The notes under the pieces are model-generated. The model was given only the letters and a program-made list of their open reading frames with translations, had not been told where the DNA came from and ran no database searches. From a virus: a DNA stretch of 64,000 nucleotides. This document shows, one piece after another, positions 34,826 through 45,107 of the stretch. The position numbers and the translations under genes were made by a program. How positions within the stretch are numbered: position 1 is the stretch's first letter; each line of letters opens with the position of its first letter. The stretch spans positions 1 to 64,000 of the IMG/VR virus record IMGVR_UViG_3300019360_000008; one strand, written 5' to 3'.

Positions 34826-35315
34826 AATCGAAGATGCCCTGGAGGCGACACAGCCTGAGCAGTTTGAGACTCAGCACCCTGAACGCGAAGACGGCTCTCC
34901 AGACGTCAATAAGGTTGACTACAATCAGTCTCAGACTTGGGTCCGCGTACCGGGTCCCAAGCATGTTACTGATCTTCCCAAGCCTGGCGACATCCGCATC
35001 GAATGGAACGTGATGATAACCAGCAGTGAAGGCGTAATCCACGTCTCGGAGGACGCGGTCAACAAGCGTGCTATCGACGGACCCAATCACGCCAAGACCG
35101 TCGCCCTATCGATCCAGAAGGTCCTGGAAGGAAGCTTCTACGAACCCATGCTGGCCGACGTACAGGCTTACGGTGCTCGCCGGCTGGACGCCATCGCCAC
35201 ACGGACCCAAACGCTTCGTGAGGCGGCTCCCGTTGCCCAATTGCCTGATTTCGGACCTGCGTCGTATGAGCAGCCGCTTATGCCCGCTCCGCCGAACCCT
35301 TCGGCTAAAATTTAA
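34806..35315 (+). CDS. Uncharacterised protein
   Basis: A 169-residue protein with a disordered acidic N terminus (residues 1-40) and a Pro-rich C terminus. The middle is mixed alpha/beta. The last 30 bases of the gene are part of a tandem duplication: a diverged copy occurs at 35683-35712. No family is recognised. Confidence 0.55.
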   Translation: MEPNPNKIEDALEATQPEQFETQHPEREDGSPDVNKVDYNQSQTWVRVPGPKHVTDLPKPGDIRIEWNVMITSSEGVIHVSEDAVNKRAIDGPNHAKTVALSIQKVLEGSFYEPMLADVQAYGARRLDAIATRTQTLREAAPVAQLPDFGPASYEQPLMPAPPNPSAKI

Positions 35316-35327
35316 CTAACAGCCTAA

Positions 35328-35633
35328 ATGCCAAATCGTAAAGGCCCGCTTACCGGCCATATCTACCGCTTTGTCTTCGGTTCCGAATCATCCGCAGTCA
35401 ATGTCATGTGTGAAGTCCACGTTCCCGGACCTATCGACATGCAAAAGGCTGTTGTTGTCGCCAAAAAGACTTTGAAAGCTAACATCGGAAAGAATGGTAT
35501 CGACTTTGATTGCCTGAACCGCGTACACGCCGGTACGGGTCTGACTATCGTGGGCAGTGGACGCATTTACGCCTATGAATGGCTGGTTGACATAGACGAC
35601 ATCGTCGAAGTGCGTCCCGCCAAAGTCACATAA
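35328..35633 (+). CDS. Small protein, duplicated paralogue 1
   Basis: A 101-residue protein clearly homologous to the one at 35722: both begin MPxRK, share YRFxFGSxxSAVxVMCxVxV and PGPxxxxKAV, and end in an acidic beta segment. It has a ferredoxin-like beta-alpha-beta feel but no catalytic residues. The pair arose by the local tandem duplication. Confidence 0.65.
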   Translation: MPNRKGPLTGHIYRFVFGSESSAVNVMCEVHVPGPIDMQKAVVVAKKTLKANIGKNGIDFDCLNRVHAGTGLTIVGSGRIYAYEWLVDIDDIVEVRPAKVT

Positions 35634-35654
35634 TGGTCGAAATTACGCTTCTCG

Positions 35655-35735
35655 ATGACCGAATTTACTCTCTTCACTGATGGCTCCGCAGAACCCCTCG
35701 GCCAAGCTCTAATCATTCCCCATGCCAAAACGTAA
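35655..35735 (+). pseudogene. 5' remnant of the RNase H gene
   Basis: A 26-codon frame whose first 11 codons (MTEFTLFTDGS) and the preceding bases are identical or nearly so to the start of the RNase H gene at 36004. It then runs into the duplicated tail of the 34806 gene and stops. It is a by-product of the duplication and unlikely to be functional, though its start codon context is intact. Confidence 0.8.
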
Positions 35736-35985
35736 AAGCCAGACCGCTGGCTATAGCTACCGCTTTGACTTCGGTTCCGTAACGTCTGCAGTTGACGTCA
35801 TGTGCAGTGTCACCGTTCCCGGGCCTGTCAACAAGGCCAAGGCGGTTGACAAGGCCAGGAAGGTTCTGAAAGAAAAGCTCGGCGAAGACGGTTGCGACTT
35901 TGATCGCCTCGAAGAAGGTCGCGTCTACATCCACCCGACACGGGTTACTGAAGACAACATCGTCGACGTGTACCCCGCCTACTGA
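35722..35985 (+). CDS. Small protein, duplicated paralogue 2
   Basis: An 87-residue paralogue of the protein at 35328, shorter by an internal deletion of about 14 residues near residue 65. The two proteins share roughly half of their residues by eye, so the duplication is not recent. Its start overlaps the end of the RNase H remnant. Function unknown. Confidence 0.65.
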   Translation: MPKRKSQTAGYSYRFDFGSVTSAVDVMCSVTVPGPVNKAKAVDKARKVLKEKLGEDGCDFDRLEEGRVYIHPTRVTEDNIVDVYPAY

Positions 35986-36003
35986 CCGAAATTCCACCAC
36001 TCG

Positions 36004-38434
<2,431 letters not shown>

Positions 38435-38435
<1 letters not shown>

Positions 38436-38773
38436 TGGATGCTAGAAAGAAAGCCATCCTGGCGGAAAAGTTCATTGCGTACGCACCTGTGTGCCCTGTG
38501 GTATGTGGGTACGTACAATTCTCCAAACTGCGGAAGGGATTTGCTCCGGGCACCCTGAAGGAGATCTTCAGATGTGCCCAGTCGGCATCGTATCTATCCA
38601 CCATCACGGAAGCCTACTGCACACTTGAGGACTTCATTGAGGAGGTCGCCAGGTGGAAGGATGTTACGATGTTCGGTGAGACCGCAACGGTCTTGGTGGA
38701 AACCCTGATCGAACTGCTCAAGAAATGTAAATATGAGGTCATCATCTTCGACGACTCAACGAAAACCTCGTAA
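38435..38773 (+). CDS. Uncharacterised small protein
   Basis: A 112-residue, mainly helical protein whose start overlaps the ligase stop by one base. It contains five Cys, four of them in the first 60 residues (PVCPVVCGY among them), without a standard zinc pattern. It belongs to the ligase operon; no family is recognised. Confidence 0.55.
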
Positions 38774-39179
38774 TCGAAGGGCGCTTAAACACGTAGTGCT
38801 GTCGGGCGAATGCGTTATCACCCAAAGCTCTAATGACGTTGTCTGTATTAGGCTTCGCGACAACAGATCTCGCTGCCAGGCCGTGGAGGTACGCTTATCG
38901 TATTCTAACTTTGCCAGTGCGCTTATGCGCATACCGGCACCGTGTAGGTTTGAGTGGCACCCCGAGAACATAGGCAAGAAGCGTGAAATCAAAACCGAAA
39001 TTGTCCCGTTCACCCTAACTTACGATTCGGAAAATCAAAACCGAGAGAGGGCCAAGGCCGCCCTAAAACCTTTCGAGAAGGACTGGTGGGTGGGACACCC
39101 TGAAGATCTCTTAAGTCATCGCAATCGCGTAAAGGGTGAAGTGGAAGCCTATCAGGTCAGCTTCATCCGCTACGTTTAA
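38733..39179 (+). CDS. Uncharacterised protein
   Basis: A 148-residue protein overlapping the previous gene by 41 bases from ATG 38733. The first 20 residues are Ser/Arg-rich and may belong to the overlap only; a GTG start near 38796 would avoid the overlap. The remainder is beta-rich with a conserved-looking FEWHPENIGKKREIK segment. No family recognised. Confidence 0.5.
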   Translation: MRSSSSTTQRKPRNRRALKHVVLSGECVITQSSNDVVCIRLRDNRSRCQAVEVRLSYSNFASALMRIPAPCRFEWHPENIGKKREIKTEIVPFTLTYDSENQNRERAKAALKPFEKDWWVGHPEDLLSHRNRVKGEVEAYQVSFIRYV

Positions 39180-39193
39180 CACTCAGTACCAAA

Positions 39194-39865
39194 ATGAAAC
39201 AGTATATCAAACTGTTGGGAGATGTCATGACCAAGGGTTATGACGATGTTCTCACCAATCCACTCATCGGAGAAGTTCGCCAGGTTATTGCGCCGCAGCT
39301 AAGGTTTGATCTGGCCAAAGGCTTCCCGCTGCTAACCACGCGCCCCCAGGACTTTGAGAAGCTCCGGGACGAGGCGCTCAACATTATGCATGCGTCAAAT
39401 GCCCAGGACGTCGTCCGCGGCATTACGACAACCCAGGAAGACCGGACGTTCAACGTGCCGGTCACGGACGGAATGCCCGTCCGATGCGAAATCATCAACG
39501 AGGGACACGAAATACACTGCATCTTGTCTTTAGACTCTGTCGATGTTGTGTCCGGATTGCCTCGCGTCATCGCCCTTTATGCCATCGTGGTTCGTCTGCT
39601 CAGTCGCGAATCTGTGGGACGCTATGACGGCACATTGGTACTGAATATCGGCCGCGCGTTCGTGCGCCACAAGGACTTCAAGCTGGTAAACACGCAGATA
39701 AACCGCAAGCCCCTGAAAATGTGCAAGCTGCAGTTCAATCCGGAGCGCTCTAGCTACAAGGACTCAGTGCCGGACGACCTTACGATTGTCGATTACATCT
39801 ATCACGACGAAATCGATGAATTGACGGGTCTAGCGCTAAACAAAACAGATGGAGTTAAATCCTGA
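39194..39865 (+). CDS. Thymidylate-synthase-fold protein without catalytic cysteine
   Basis: A 223-residue protein with the thymidylate synthase fold. It keeps MKQYIKLLGDVM, LRFDLAKGFPLLTTR, the strand-helix SVDVVSGLP...IALYAIVVRLL, NTQINRKP and the C-terminal DDLTIVDYIYHD. Aligned without gaps to E. coli ThyA from the conserved SxDVxxGLP stretch, the catalytic Cys146 falls on Met94, Arg166 on Asp114 and Asn177 on Val125; Asp169 is kept as Asp117. The RTGTGT phosphate loop is also missing. It is shorter than true ThyA (about 264). Methyl transfer is therefore unlikely; a binding or regulatory role is inferred. Confidence 0.75.
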   Translation: MKQYIKLLGDVMTKGYDDVLTNPLIGEVRQVIAPQLRFDLAKGFPLLTTRPQDFEKLRDEALNIMHASNAQDVVRGITTTQEDRTFNVPVTDGMPVRCEIINEGHEIHCILSLDSVDVVSGLPRVIALYAIVVRLLSRESVGRYDGTLVLNIGRAFVRHKDFKLVNTQINRKPLKMCKLQFNPERSSYKDSVPDDLTIVDYIYHDEIDELTGLALNKTDGVKS

Positions 39866-40193
39866 CGTGGTGCCCGCAACGGTAGAGGAGGCGATCACTA
39901 TGCTGACCGCCGCCTTATCGCCCGAGGAGTGGGCTACATTGCGACAATCATCACCCGCTGAGTTCCACTTCTCCGCTGGAACACAACTGCGCGACTTCTG
40001 GAGTTTCTGGGAGGAAATGACTCCACTCAGAAACTCCTTCAGGAAGCTGGGACTGTCCCATCCGGACGATCTTAGCGGCTACCTGTTGGAGTACCTTTGC
40101 AAAACTGCAAGGGATGAACCGTTCGATTCGGATGCCTACATCAAGAAGGTACAAAATCACTGGATCAACACGATCGGAAGAGCAATACCATGA
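39849..40193 (+). CDS. DUF6794-like protein
   Basis: A 114-residue helical protein with the layout of the DUF6794 family: P-x-TVEEAITML near the start, a 'FHFSAGTQLRDFW' segment, then LGLSHPDDLSGYLLEYL. Function of the family is unknown. It overlaps the thymidylate-synthase-like gene by 17 bases and the SbcD gene by ATGA, so it sits in a repair/nucleotide operon. Confidence 0.6.
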   Translation: MELNPDVVPATVEEAITMLTAALSPEEWATLRQSSPAEFHFSAGTQLRDFWSFWEEMTPLRNSFRKLGLSHPDDLSGYLLEYLCKTARDEPFDSDAYIKKVQNHWINTIGRAIP

Positions 40194-41296
40194 GTCAGTT
40201 CAAATTTGCATGGATGAGTGACACACATGTCGGTTATCGTCAGTACGGCTTGGAGCGGCGCGAGTGTGACTTCCGGCTATCCTTCATCGCTGCCGTGCAG
40301 ACGGCCATTAACGTGGGCTGCAAATTCGTCATTCATTCTGGTGACATCATCCACAACAACCGGCCGACTGCCCAGACGATACTGTGCCTAAAGGAAGCAC
40401 ACGACCGGCTAAGGCAGGCCAAAATTCCGCTGTGGGTCGTCAGCGGCAACCATGACTTCAGCGAGCCTCACTGGATCCAGACCATCAACCCGGACAACGA
40501 CAAGGACGGGATCTTCCTAATCGATGGTAAGATCGTGAAATATGGCGGATTCACCGTCTACGGCTGTCCCTGGCTGCCACGCGAAGGCTTCCTTGCCTCG
40601 ATACCTCAGATCCCCGACGCCGACGTAATCGTGTGGCACGGGGCGATCTCGGAGTTCGTCGGGTTCCCTAGAGCGTCCGCATTAAGGCTGGAAGAGCTTC
40701 CGCTAAGCAAGTGTCAGTTATGGGCGGCCGGCGACATCCACGTCAACCGAATGCTTACCGTCGAAAACAAGGTCCGCGGCGGGGTGACCCATGTCGGCTA
40801 TCCCGGATCGACCGAGATGAACTCTTCTTCTGAGCCGGACGAGAAGGTCGTAAAGATTGTTTCGGTCGAGGACAACAAGATTCTTAGGCTGGATGACCTG
40901 CCGGTGACCACCCGAAGGGTAGTGCGTTTCACGATTAGCTGCGAGGATGATGTCTCGCATCGAATCGATGAGTTGAAGGCTATGGCTAACGGTGATCGGT
41001 TCTCGCCGTTAGTCTATATCAAGTTCCCTAGCAATCTGGGATTCGACCTGCCGGGGCGATTCAATACCGCCCTCAACCCAAACGAATTCGTATTGCGCTT
41101 CGAGCAGGACACGGTGGCCCGCGAGGAGTCCGGAGATTACGTTCCGATCGTCAACATGACATCATCCCCCGAGGACATCCTGCACACAATGCTGCCGCCC
41201 AATAGTGACATCCTGCCAGTCGCCCGCAAGCTAATCGACCCGGCCCAGGACGCCAGCCGCATTTTGGACGAGTACATCGACGCTGTCTGCCAATGA
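40190..41296 (+). CDS. sbcD: SbcD / Mre11-like nuclease (T4 gp47 type)
   Basis: A 368-residue metallophosphoesterase that with SbcC forms an end-processing nuclease complex. Metal-binding motifs are complete: SDTHVG (Asp11, His13), HSGDIIHN (Asp52), SGNHDF (Asn87, His88), VIVWHGAIS and AAGDIHVN. The C-terminal 130 residues form the capping and SbcC-contact region. One small gene lies between it and sbcC, with four-base overlaps on both sides. Confidence 0.9.
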   Translation: MSQFKFAWMSDTHVGYRQYGLERRECDFRLSFIAAVQTAINVGCKFVIHSGDIIHNNRPTAQTILCLKEAHDRLRQAKIPLWVVSGNHDFSEPHWIQTINPDNDKDGIFLIDGKIVKYGGFTVYGCPWLPREGFLASIPQIPDADVIVWHGAISEFVGFPRASALRLEELPLSKCQLWAAGDIHVNRMLTVENKVRGGVTHVGYPGSTEMNSSSEPDEKVVKIVSVEDNKILRLDDLPVTTRRVVRFTISCEDDVSHRIDELKAMANGDRFSPLVYIKFPSNLGFDLPGRFNTALNPNEFVLRFEQDTVAREESGDYVPIVNMTSSPEDILHTMLPPNSDILPVARKLIDPAQDASRILDEYIDAVCQ

Positions 41297-41577
41297 GACA
41301 GTTTATCTACGAACACGCATTAACTCCAGGCGGGCTCGTAGAAGACCCTGTTTGGATAATGACTATCTTCTGCGAAGGTCAGTTCCTTGGACGCTACGGC
41401 TACTGGGAGCTGACCGACGCGGAGATCGAGGACGCCGCAACGTTTCGGGCGTCTGCACTGTTGGGGGTATCCTTTCTGGACCTCAAGCTGCACAACTGTG
41501 TGATCGCGTTGACCAAGTGCAATGACATGATCACGATGCGGTATAGTGACACTACCATGTGTTTCCATAAAATATGA
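41293..41577 (+). CDS. Small protein between sbcD and sbcC
   Basis: A 94-residue protein that overlaps sbcD and sbcC by ATGA, so all three are coupled. It has a beta-rich first half, an acidic turn and a Cys/Met-rich end. No family recognised. T4 also has a small gene (46.1/46.2 region) near gp46-gp47, but no similarity is claimed. Confidence 0.6.
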   Translation: MRQFIYEHALTPGGLVEDPVWIMTIFCEGQFLGRYGYWELTDAEIEDAATFRASALLGVSFLDLKLHNCVIALTKCNDMITMRYSDTTMCFHKI

Positions 41578-44060
41578 TCATCACACGGCTCATACTAAAA
41601 AATTTCGGTCGTCACCGTAACCTAGACATCCGCCCACACGCCCACGTGGTAGGCATGCTCGGTGAAAACGACGCCGGTAAATCCACCGTCTTGGAGGCTG
41701 TGCAGTTTGCAATAACTGGAGAAACACCGTACGATCAGGATTCCTACGTCACGTACGGCGAGGACAATGGATCCGTCGAACTCACCTTCATACGCCACGG
41801 CCAAACCGGTACCATCTTCCGTCAGGTAGGCAAGACACCAAAGCGCACGCTGGTGTGGGAGGATAAGACCATCAAGGCAGCCAAGGAAGTTGACGAGATC
41901 ATGGCCTCGATTCTTGGCGCCGACAAGAAGGCTGTGAGCGCCGCAGTGTTTATTCCACAAGGCGACCTGCAGAACCTCCTGTTTGGAAAGCAGTCTGACC
42001 GCGAGGTCTTGTTCATCCGGTTGGTCAACCTTGCGTTTTGCGAACAGACCGCCAAGATACTTGACGGTAAGATCAAGAAGGTTTCCAGCACGGTGCTGGA
42101 TCTGACGACCGTCATCGACGAAGCCCGTGTGGTCCTACAGCAGACAGACTCCGCACTCGCCGCGGCCCGCACTGGACTGGCTGATCTGCACGACCTGCAG
42201 AACGTCCTCAACAGGGGCCAGCAGCGTGCCAACGTGAAAGCCCAGAAGGAAACGGCCCAGCACCAACACCGAGACGCCTGCCAACGCAAGAACGAGAAAG
42301 CTTCGGCACTGACAGCCTTGTTGACTACCCGGGGCTTCGTCGAACCCGGAGCGGTGCGGGCGCAGATTGGTATACTGAACAACCTTCGGTTGCCTATCGT
42401 CAAGGACATTGACCGGATCACTAACGACATTGCCAAGCTGGAAAGACTGAACACGCTGGCCCAGCAGTTCAATGAGGCGTCCGAAGCAGTTTCCCAACTT
42501 ACGGCCAAACATGGCGCCGCCGTGACCCTCCTACCGCCGGACCCCAACTCGGCCGTTGCTGAGCTGCAAAAGCTTAGTCGCGAAGGTGCGGAGTATCAGC
42601 AATTCGCCAACAGTGTCGATTCGTTCGTTCAAGAAATCGCCCGACAGACACACGAACTATCGCTGGTGGTTGTGCCTGATCACTCTGCAAGGCTGGAAGT
42701 GCTTGGACGTGAAGTGATGACGCAGCGGACGCTGCTCGATCAGAATCGTCGATGGCTTGCCAGTCAGGAGCAGATCCAGAAGTGCAGCAGCAAGGCTGAC
42801 GCTGAAGGTAAATGCAAGGACTGCGGCCTGCGGCTGGCCCCCCAGCAAGACTTTGATCCCGCTCTGATGGATACGTTGCGTGCCGGCATCAAGACCACCG
42901 AGGCTGACATCTCGGCTAAAGCGCTGGAGAGTAGCCGACTACTGGGCGAGCAAAATGGTGCCCTGACCCGGCAGACCGATCTGAAGCGGAGCGTAGAATT
43001 CTTGAGCCAACAGCTCGCTCAACAGCGTGAAAACCTGAACAAAGTACCGCACGCCAAATATGTCGATGTGGAATCGGTGAACCGGCAGATCCGGGAACTC
43101 ACCGACCGCATACGAGATCTGGCCAACATGGCGGACGAGCTGGAGAAAGGTAAGCAGAGACGGGACAAGATCGGCAAGGACATAGCTGACGTCGGCATGG
43201 TCGATAGCTCCCAGGTCAGCCAAGAGTTGCTGACCCGGGCGAGATCACAGCGCGACACGATTGACGCCCAGATCCGAGACCTGACCGCATTCGACCAGGA
43301 CGTTACCAAGCTGGCTACCGACCTACGGATCGTCGAGACACAACTGCAGACAATCGACGAACAAATCGAGACCTGTGACAACACGCTGGCGGGCCTCCCG
43401 TTGGACGTTGAAGAGGCCAACTTGCTAACGCGGTTCGACGGTAAGCTGGATCTCGTACAGGCCGAACTGCAGGCCCGGCACGACCGATGGTTGCAGCAGA
43501 ACGGCATGGTGATCGAAGCTCAACGTGCGAACATGGCTGCCCAAGTTAGAATCAAGGAACTGGAGGAACGTGCCAATCAGGACTCTAAGCGGCGGTCGTG
43601 CCTGAACCGACTGCAGGAACTCAAGGCCCTCATGTCCAGGCAAGGATTGCCGGGCAAGTACGTCGCGCACAGGTTCACCCAGCTGGCCATGCTGACCCAG
43701 GCCCATCTGACCAAGATGGTGTCCCGGTTCGATGTCTACATTGACCCAGAGATCCCGCTGTCCTTCCGCTTCAAGCGTCGAGATGATGGAGCTGACCTGC
43801 CAATGACCAAGCTGTCTGGCGGGCAGCGGGTGCGCTTATCGCTGGCGTTCCTGATGGCTGTCCAGGAAGCTTTGGTGCCCGACGTAGGGCTCTTGGTGCT
43901 GGACGAGCCCTCGATGCACCTGGACCTCGCCGGCAAGGCCAGCTTGGCCGAGCTGTTGACGGAAGCCGGGCAACGACTCAGTGTCGGCGAGTCCCAGATT
44001 TGGGTCTCCGATCACGCAATCGAACTGGAGCCCTCCTTTGGGGTCACGGTTCGTCTTTAA
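41574..44060 (+). CDS. sbcC: SbcC / Rad50-like ATPase (T4 gp46 type)
   Basis: An 828-residue SMC-like ATPase that partners SbcD in double-strand-end resection and recombination-dependent replication. Walker A GENDAGKST (Lys36), long coiled coils at about residues 170-400 and 430-690 flanking a zinc hook CKDC near 416-419, ABC signature KLSGGQRVRLSLAF, Walker B VGLLVLDEPSMHLD, and a final His switch (SDHAIEL). Shorter than bacterial SbcC, as in phages. The stop codon lies inside the first copy of a 15-base direct repeat. Confidence 0.93.
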   Translation: MIITRLILKNFGRHRNLDIRPHAHVVGMLGENDAGKSTVLEAVQFAITGETPYDQDSYVTYGEDNGSVELTFIRHGQTGTIFRQVGKTPKRTLVWEDKTIKAAKEVDEIMASILGADKKAVSAAVFIPQGDLQNLLFGKQSDREVLFIRLVNLAFCEQTAKILDGKIKKVSSTVLDLTTVIDEARVVLQQTDSALAAARTGLADLHDLQNVLNRGQQRANVKAQKETAQHQHRDACQRKNEKASALTALLTTRGFVEPGAVRAQIGILNNLRLPIVKDIDRITNDIAKLERLNTLAQQFNEASEAVSQLTAKHGAAVTLLPPDPNSAVAELQKLSREGAEYQQFANSVDSFVQEIARQTHELSLVVVPDHSARLEVLGREVMTQRTLLDQNRRWLASQEQIQKCSSKADAEGKCKDCGLRLAPQQDFDPALMDTLRAGIKTTEADISAKALESSRLLGEQNGALTRQTDLKRSVEFLSQQLAQQRENLNKVPHAKYVDVESVNRQIRELTDRIRDLANMADELEKGKQRRDKIGKDIADVGMVDSSQVSQELLTRARSQRDTIDAQIRDLTAFDQDVTKLATDLRIVETQLQTIDEQIETCDNTLAGLPLDVEEANLLTRFDGKLDLVQAELQARHDRWLQQNGMVIEAQRANMAAQVRIKELEERANQDSKRRSCLNRLQELKALMSRQGLPGKYVAHRFTQLAMLTQAHLTKMVSRFDVYIDPEIPLSFRFKRRDDGADLPMTKLSGGQRVRLSLAFLMAVQEALVPDVGLLVLDEPSMHLDLAGKASLAELLTEAGQRLSVGESQIWVSDHAIELEPSFGVTVRL

Positions 44061-44124
44061 CGATAACGTAAACCGGCGGTCGAGATACCCACGCTCGACC
44101 GCCGGTCATTCTTTAACGATAACG
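44054..44124 (+). repeat. 15-bp direct repeats flanking a hairpin
   Basis: TCTTTAACGATAACG occurs at 44054-44068 (including the sbcC stop) and at 44110-44124, exactly 56 bases apart. The hairpin 44072-44106 lies between. Confidence 0.9.
44072..44113 (+). terminator. Strong hairpin terminator after sbcC
   Basis: ACCGGCGGTCGAG (44072-44084) and CTCGACCGCCGGT (44094-44106) are perfect 13-bp arms with a nine-base loop, followed by CATTCTTT. The T-run is short, but the stem is the strongest in the window. Confidence 0.7.
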
Positions 44125-44126
44125 AT

Positions 44127-44480
44127 ATGAAGATTCCACCCATCGAGGTAGTGAAGAAACTCACAGAATTGTACGAAGAGATCGACGCACTGCGCAAACA
44201 ACACGGCATCTCGAACCGCGGAGATGTTATCTGGAAAGCTGACTTAAACAGTGTCGACGATCGATACATCATTGTCGTTGCCGAAGGTGACGGTAGTGCT
44301 ACTTGCTCGCAGGTCAGCGGCAACTTTCCCGTGGACTACATGACAGAAAGCAGCAAAGACTTCAGCTTGGAAAGCGATGCCCGTAAGTTCGCGAAATCCG
44401 TAATCGAGTCCGAATTCGGCGACGGTGACTTTGATCTCGCCTGCGAGCTGTGGGACCAAGAACCCTCTCAAGGGAATTGA
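44127..44480 (+). CDS. Uncharacterised small acidic protein
   Basis: A 117-residue protein beginning two bases after the second copy of the direct repeat. It has a helical N terminus (KLTELYEEIDALRKQHGI), a beta middle and an acidic C terminus. The promoter of the next gene starts inside its last codons. No family recognised. Confidence 0.55.
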   Translation: MKIPPIEVVKKLTELYEEIDALRKQHGISNRGDVIWKADLNSVDDRYIIVVAEGDGSATCSQVSGNFPVDYMTESSKDFSLESDARKFAKSVIESEFGDGDFDLACELWDQEPSQGN

Positions 44481-44505
44481 CATAGTGCTGGGTCGACCAC
44501 ATATT
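44477..44505 (+). promoter_or_regulatory. Promoter, leaderless type
   Basis: Perfect TTGACA at 44477-44482 (overlapping the preceding stop codon), 17-nt spacer, CATATT at 44500-44505; ATG 44514 follows eight bases after the -10. Confidence 0.6.
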
Positions 44506-44513
44506 GAAACTCG

Positions 44514-45107
44514 ATGATCATCCTCATCAAGATCCGACTGACCTCCCCCATACTAGGCGAGAATCGTCTGGACAGCCGTGGTGTGCGCAAATTCAAGAAG
44601 CGTTCGGGTGGAGATATATTGATCGACAAACGTCACTGGAATGAGCAGTTGGACACGGCCAAAGGAATCCTGAAGCTGCCCGTCAACAACAGCTGCGTTA
44701 TCATCCCGGACAAGTATGTCTCGCCCACGCTTCATCTTTACAGACGGCGCTTCAGCGGCACAAAGATTGAATTGTTTGAGTCTATCAGGACCGGGACTGT
44801 CCTTACCTTTGAGCTGGCCACGCGCGAGGATCAGCCGAACTGCCCGACGCTCGATCAGATCGAAAAGATGCTTGTCGTGATCGGTGAGCATCTGGGTCTA
44901 AGTCAATGGGGTTCCAAGTTCGGTTTCGGCCGCTTCAAAGTGCAAACCTGCCTACAAAAGAATGTCAACCTCCCTAGTGAGTCAACAGATAGTATGGTCG
45001 TCGAACAATATGACGATCATCAACCCGCACCCGGCGCAAGAGAAGTATCTGCACTACCAACACAAGAGTCTGGAGCTAGTGGGGTGGAAACGGGAAAGTC
45101 GAACTGA
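44514..45107 (+). CDS. Uncharacterised protein with RAMP-like glycine loop
   Basis: A 197-residue protein with its own promoter. Residues 1-155 look like a compact alpha/beta domain: a first strand IKIRLTSPILGENRL, a central 'ELFESIRTGTVLTFELAT' strand pair and an ending LGLSQWGSKFGFGRFKV that recalls the Gly-rich loop of RAMP-fold proteins. Residues 155-197 are disordered and overlap the next gene. No catalytic His or CRISPR context is present, so a CRISPR role is not claimed. Confidence 0.5.
   Translation: MIILIKIRLTSPILGENRLDSRGVRKFKKRSGGDILIDKRHWNEQLDTAKGILKLPVNNSCVIIPDKYVSPTLHLYRRRFSGTKIELFESIRTGTVLTFELATREDQPNCPTLDQIEKMLVVIGEHLGLSQWGSKFGFGRFKVQTCLQKNVNLPSESTDSMVVEQYDDHQPAPGAREVSALPTQESGASGVETGKSN

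Noticed and set aside
44514-45107. CRISPR-associated RAMP protein
   Set aside because: Only one weak Gly-loop resemblance; no cas genes or repeats nearby.
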